This document shows positions 60,856 to 64,000 of a stretch of 64,000 bases of DNA, in pieces (the first letter of the stretch is position 1; every line of letters starts with the position of its first letter). Source of the DNA: Pipra filicauda. Lineage: Eukaryota; Chordata; Aves; Passeriformes; Pipridae. Location: positions 6,667,049-6,731,048 of the forward strand of contig NW_024104365.1 of the NCBI RefSeq assembly GCF_003945595.2, given 5' to 3'. The translations under genes and the position numbers were made by a program. The notes beneath the pieces were generated by a model that did no database searches, was not told the origin of the DNA, and worked only from the letters and a program-made list of their open reading frames with translations.

Positions 60856-62464
60856 CTAACAAACAAGCAAACAAGAGCACAGATGTCCAAACTTTAAAAA
60901 CGAGAGAATTGCAGTGACCTTCTTCCTCACCTGCACTGTGCAAAGAATGCATATCAGCATCTTTCCAGCCAAAGTGTTGTTAATCTAGTTCAAGAATGTG
61001 AAGTTGTAAAATATGCATTGCAGGCATAACAATGCAATTTTGTAGTATTAAATAAAAAGTTGTTGACACTTTAAGTGACTAATCATTGCTTCTTTGGTAG
61101 CTATTACAATAATATTTTATCTGATAAAATCATTTGGCATAGCTGTATGCATAACATAAAGCAGCTTAAAAGTCCCATTTTTTATATTGTGTGCCTTACT
61201 GGACATTTTTAAAAAATTGGTATGCATAAGAAAGGGAAAGTCATCTGCAGACTGAAGAAAGAAAGGCATTGTTCAAATGCATTGTGTACCTAATTATTAT
61301 TATTTTTAAATAAAACAAATAATTTGTGTTATGAGCAGAGATAAAATCAGTAGGAGGAAAATGACAAAGTATGTGTAAAATAACAGAAAGATTTCATTTA
61401 TGTAGACTGACTGGGTCATAAACACATACAACTGATGTGTTTAAGAATAAAATTGTGTTGCCTTAAGAAATAAGATAATATGTTTAGCTATTCTAGATTA
61501 ATAACTTTACTGTCTTGTTATTCATGCATGCATTATTTGGGTTGTATCTATCCTTTTTTTGGAGATTATTAACATAATTTAAAGAAAGAGACACAGATAT
61601 TCCAAAGGTAGAGAATAGGGACCTTAAGATAATATTAAAAAGAAGTAATTGTAGACAAATTTGTAAGAGCTTCAGAAATTATTACAAGATTCTAGAGGGA
61701 TGATATGTGAATGCTCAGTAAAAGCAAAATTATAATTGGCCTACTCATGAAAGTAGCTCTGCTGAAATCAATAGGATTATTCATGTGAACCAGGTGGTGG
61801 CCAATTATCCTTGTTCTTATTAGATCAGCATTGGACTAGTGACGTATTTTAAAGTTTCCCAGAACAGTTCAATCCTTTCACACAATAATTTGAGCTTAAT
61901 TTTTCTGGCATCCAGAATAAAAATTCCTTGTTTCTGATTTAAAAACATCCTCCTCCTCCTTTATTTCCCAGTATAATTCCTCTGCACCTACAGATTATCA
62001 TGTGGTTAGTGCTAATTTGTAGGGTAATTGCCCAATAGATGCTACTGACCTGATTTTAGTTGCCTGTTTCTTATGGTTGTTTCAAGCTCAACCTGTTCTG
62101 TCTGCTGTGAAGGTGTTCAGAGTCATGCCTCTTGAGGTATGTTTAACAGATCTTCTGTCGCTACAGGTTCAGATAGATTTGATTTACTTTGCCAGCCTGC
62201 CTCCCAGTTACATACAGCCTTTTGCTTTTGTTACACTTGCAGTCAGATAAGGAAGACCTGATTGTGACATGCACTTTCACATGGAACTCCTCACTGAAAA
62301 CACAGCTCCTTACAAGTCATTTGCTGCCAGGTTATGGTCTCTGAGCTGAATATATGTTTTTCTGTAATAACTTGTGTTTACACTGTGCAATAAGGAAATT
62401 ACATGCAGAATTCTGAAAAGTGTAGTTTTGAAAAAATGTCTGATTCTGTATTACATTTTAAGTT

Positions 62465-62465
62465 A

Positions 62466-62496
<31 letters not shown>

Positions 62497-62499
62497 GAT
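62465..62499 (+). repeat. Poly-A (18 A) followed by (GAAAA)n
   Basis: Homopolymer with three or four imperfect GAAAA units at its right edge. Confidence 0.9.
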
Positions 62500-64000
62500 A
62501 CGTAGTTTTCTAGAATTATATCTGATATTAAAGTTGGCTCAAATGAGAGTGAGTTTTCCAGGGCACCAGAATACCAACCTGACAGAGTTTCCTTTTTAAT
62601 TTTGATGAAAGGAACACATCATTACATTCCCCCACTGCAACTGGCAGGATATTAGACATTCTTAATACTGTGCAATATGACCAGTTAGAGTAATTTCAGA
62701 GAAAAATAGAGACTGACACATATGCAGTGGGCATGGCAAAAGAGGGAATGGCTCTAAATTCAAGACAAATTTTTAAAAATATACTGTAGATAAGACCTAT
62801 TTCTATTAAGAAAATTTAAAAACTAAGAATTAAAAAACAAATATTTAAATTTGTGAATGAGCAGGATGGCTCATGAAAGGGTCTTTTCCTACAGGGATTT
62901 TGATCTGGCCTGCAGTATGAGGACAAATTGCTGATTATATTTCTCTGCTTTTTGAGTTAAAAGGAGAATGAAGTATCTTCCCCCACTCCCACCCTCCCAC
63001 CTCCCCAGTTTCTAGGAACAGTCTGTGCCTTTCTTAATAACCTTTCATCCTAATTTTTATTGCATTGTTAGAATATTCCACAATCTCTTTTTGTACCTCT
63101 TTGTTTTATTCCTGTCTATATTTTGACAGTAGGTCAAGTGTTTTTGAAATACTATCTTTTCTTTTTTCTTTTTGAACTGTCTGTATCTTACTGAATTCCC
63201 TTTCATCTTTGGAAAATCTACAGATTTCATCTCTCCTTGTTAAAGGAAAGAAGGAGTGTACAGCTTTTATTTCAGAATTGTATAATCTATATGAATATTG
63301 CATTTCATATAGGATTTGCAATGTGAATGACTATTCTTCTCAGCCATAATTGTTCAGACCACTTCATCTCACATTATTCACTGATTTAGATCAAATCCAT
63401 CTGTTGCTTCTAAAGGCAAATAGAATTATTTCAGCTGATTGCTTAGTTTGTAATAGTTTAGTACCCAAAGGAGAAAGAAAGAACAACAATATGTAAACAT
63501 TTCCTTTTTCCTGCATCTAATAGTTCTGTCAAGGAATCCTTGATTTGCTGTGTTTGTTTGAGATATTAAAAGATTTTAACCAGGAAAATGGTTGTTCAGG
63601 CATCCATTTTCTCATATTTTTTGTCATCAGCCCAGAATACAAAGCACTGGCTACACAAGAACATATCAGGAATACGTCTGGTGAATATTTTGTCTGGTCT
63701 ATGTGATTGCAGTTTGAGAGTCAGAGATAAATAGGAATAGGACATGCTTAGGGATAGGCTCAGTAAGTCTCTAAATATCACACCTGACTTTGAAAATAAG
63801 CAAGTAAAAATGATGTTTAAAATTATATCCATGTTTAAATTATTTTTTGACTCTTCAGGACTACAGGAGAACCTTAAACAAGTATACAGATATAAAATGA
63901 CAAAGTAAGTTCATTTTATTGTGAATGTAATCCAGTGTTCATTTTCTTCTTTATTGTACTAATCTGACTTGAAAGCAGTTCAGAAGTCATCTTGTTCACC

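Larger units (their letters stand above)
57549..64000. other. AT-rich unique sequence to window end
   Basis: No gene I can identify. It contains three long homopolymers, a 22-bp duplication (58446-58480, ATGTTAATAAAGGAT twice) and one exon-like segment, each given separately. Confidence 0.5.

Noticed and set aside
1..64000. CRISPR arrays, operons, phage or plasmid genes
   Set aside because: No regularly spaced repeats, no coding density and no ribosome-binding patterns; repeat content is that of a bird genome.

Overview
This window reads as vertebrate, very probably avian, intergenic or intronic DNA. It is AT-rich and CpG-poor, and no open frame has the length, composition or recognisable domains of a cellular protein gene. 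The bird assignment rests on the repeats. There are several CR1 LINEs with the avian antisense 3'-end signature, and several endogenous-retrovirus LTRs of kinds I recognise from songbird and other bird genomes. A passerine is my best guess, but that is inference. Nothing here is prokaryotic: no operons, ribosome binding sites, CRISPR arrays or phage genes.

Layout. 1-6.3 kb is unique AT-rich sequence, with a CpG-bearing block at 1.44-1.80 kb and an exon-like segment at 3.16 kb. 6.36-6.66 kb holds a tRNA-Glu-like retroposed element with polymerase III A and B boxes, flanked by a perfect 12-bp direct repeat. 7.08-7.74 kb is a 5'-truncated CR1 (minus strand). 8.5-9.07 kb is an LTR fragment (plus), and a longer relative lies inverted at 56.4-57.55 kb. 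10.76-11.08 kb is an odd purine-rich, CpG-containing block. 12.49-12.85 kb is an old CR1-like fragment (plus). 19.84-21.41 kb and 23.07-25.24 kb are two long CR1 copies (minus) that retain reverse-transcriptase remnants. The second is interrupted by a 364-bp solo LTR with a 4-bp target duplication. 38.66-39.06 kb is the likely end of an ERVL-like LTR. 51.27-53.75 kb is a nested composite: one LTR broken by a CR1 and by a 1.59-kb element with its own internal duplication. The rest is unique AT-rich sequence with microsatellites and homopolymers.

No set of genes works together here. If a host gene crosses the window, the best exon-like candidates are two short minus-strand segments at 60.8 and 49.9 kb with compatible phase, plus one plus-strand segment at 3.16 kb. 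All three are low confidence and unidentified. The most informative parts of the window are the repeat nesting, which gives relative ages, the unusual tRNA-containing chimera, and the unexplained polypurine block.
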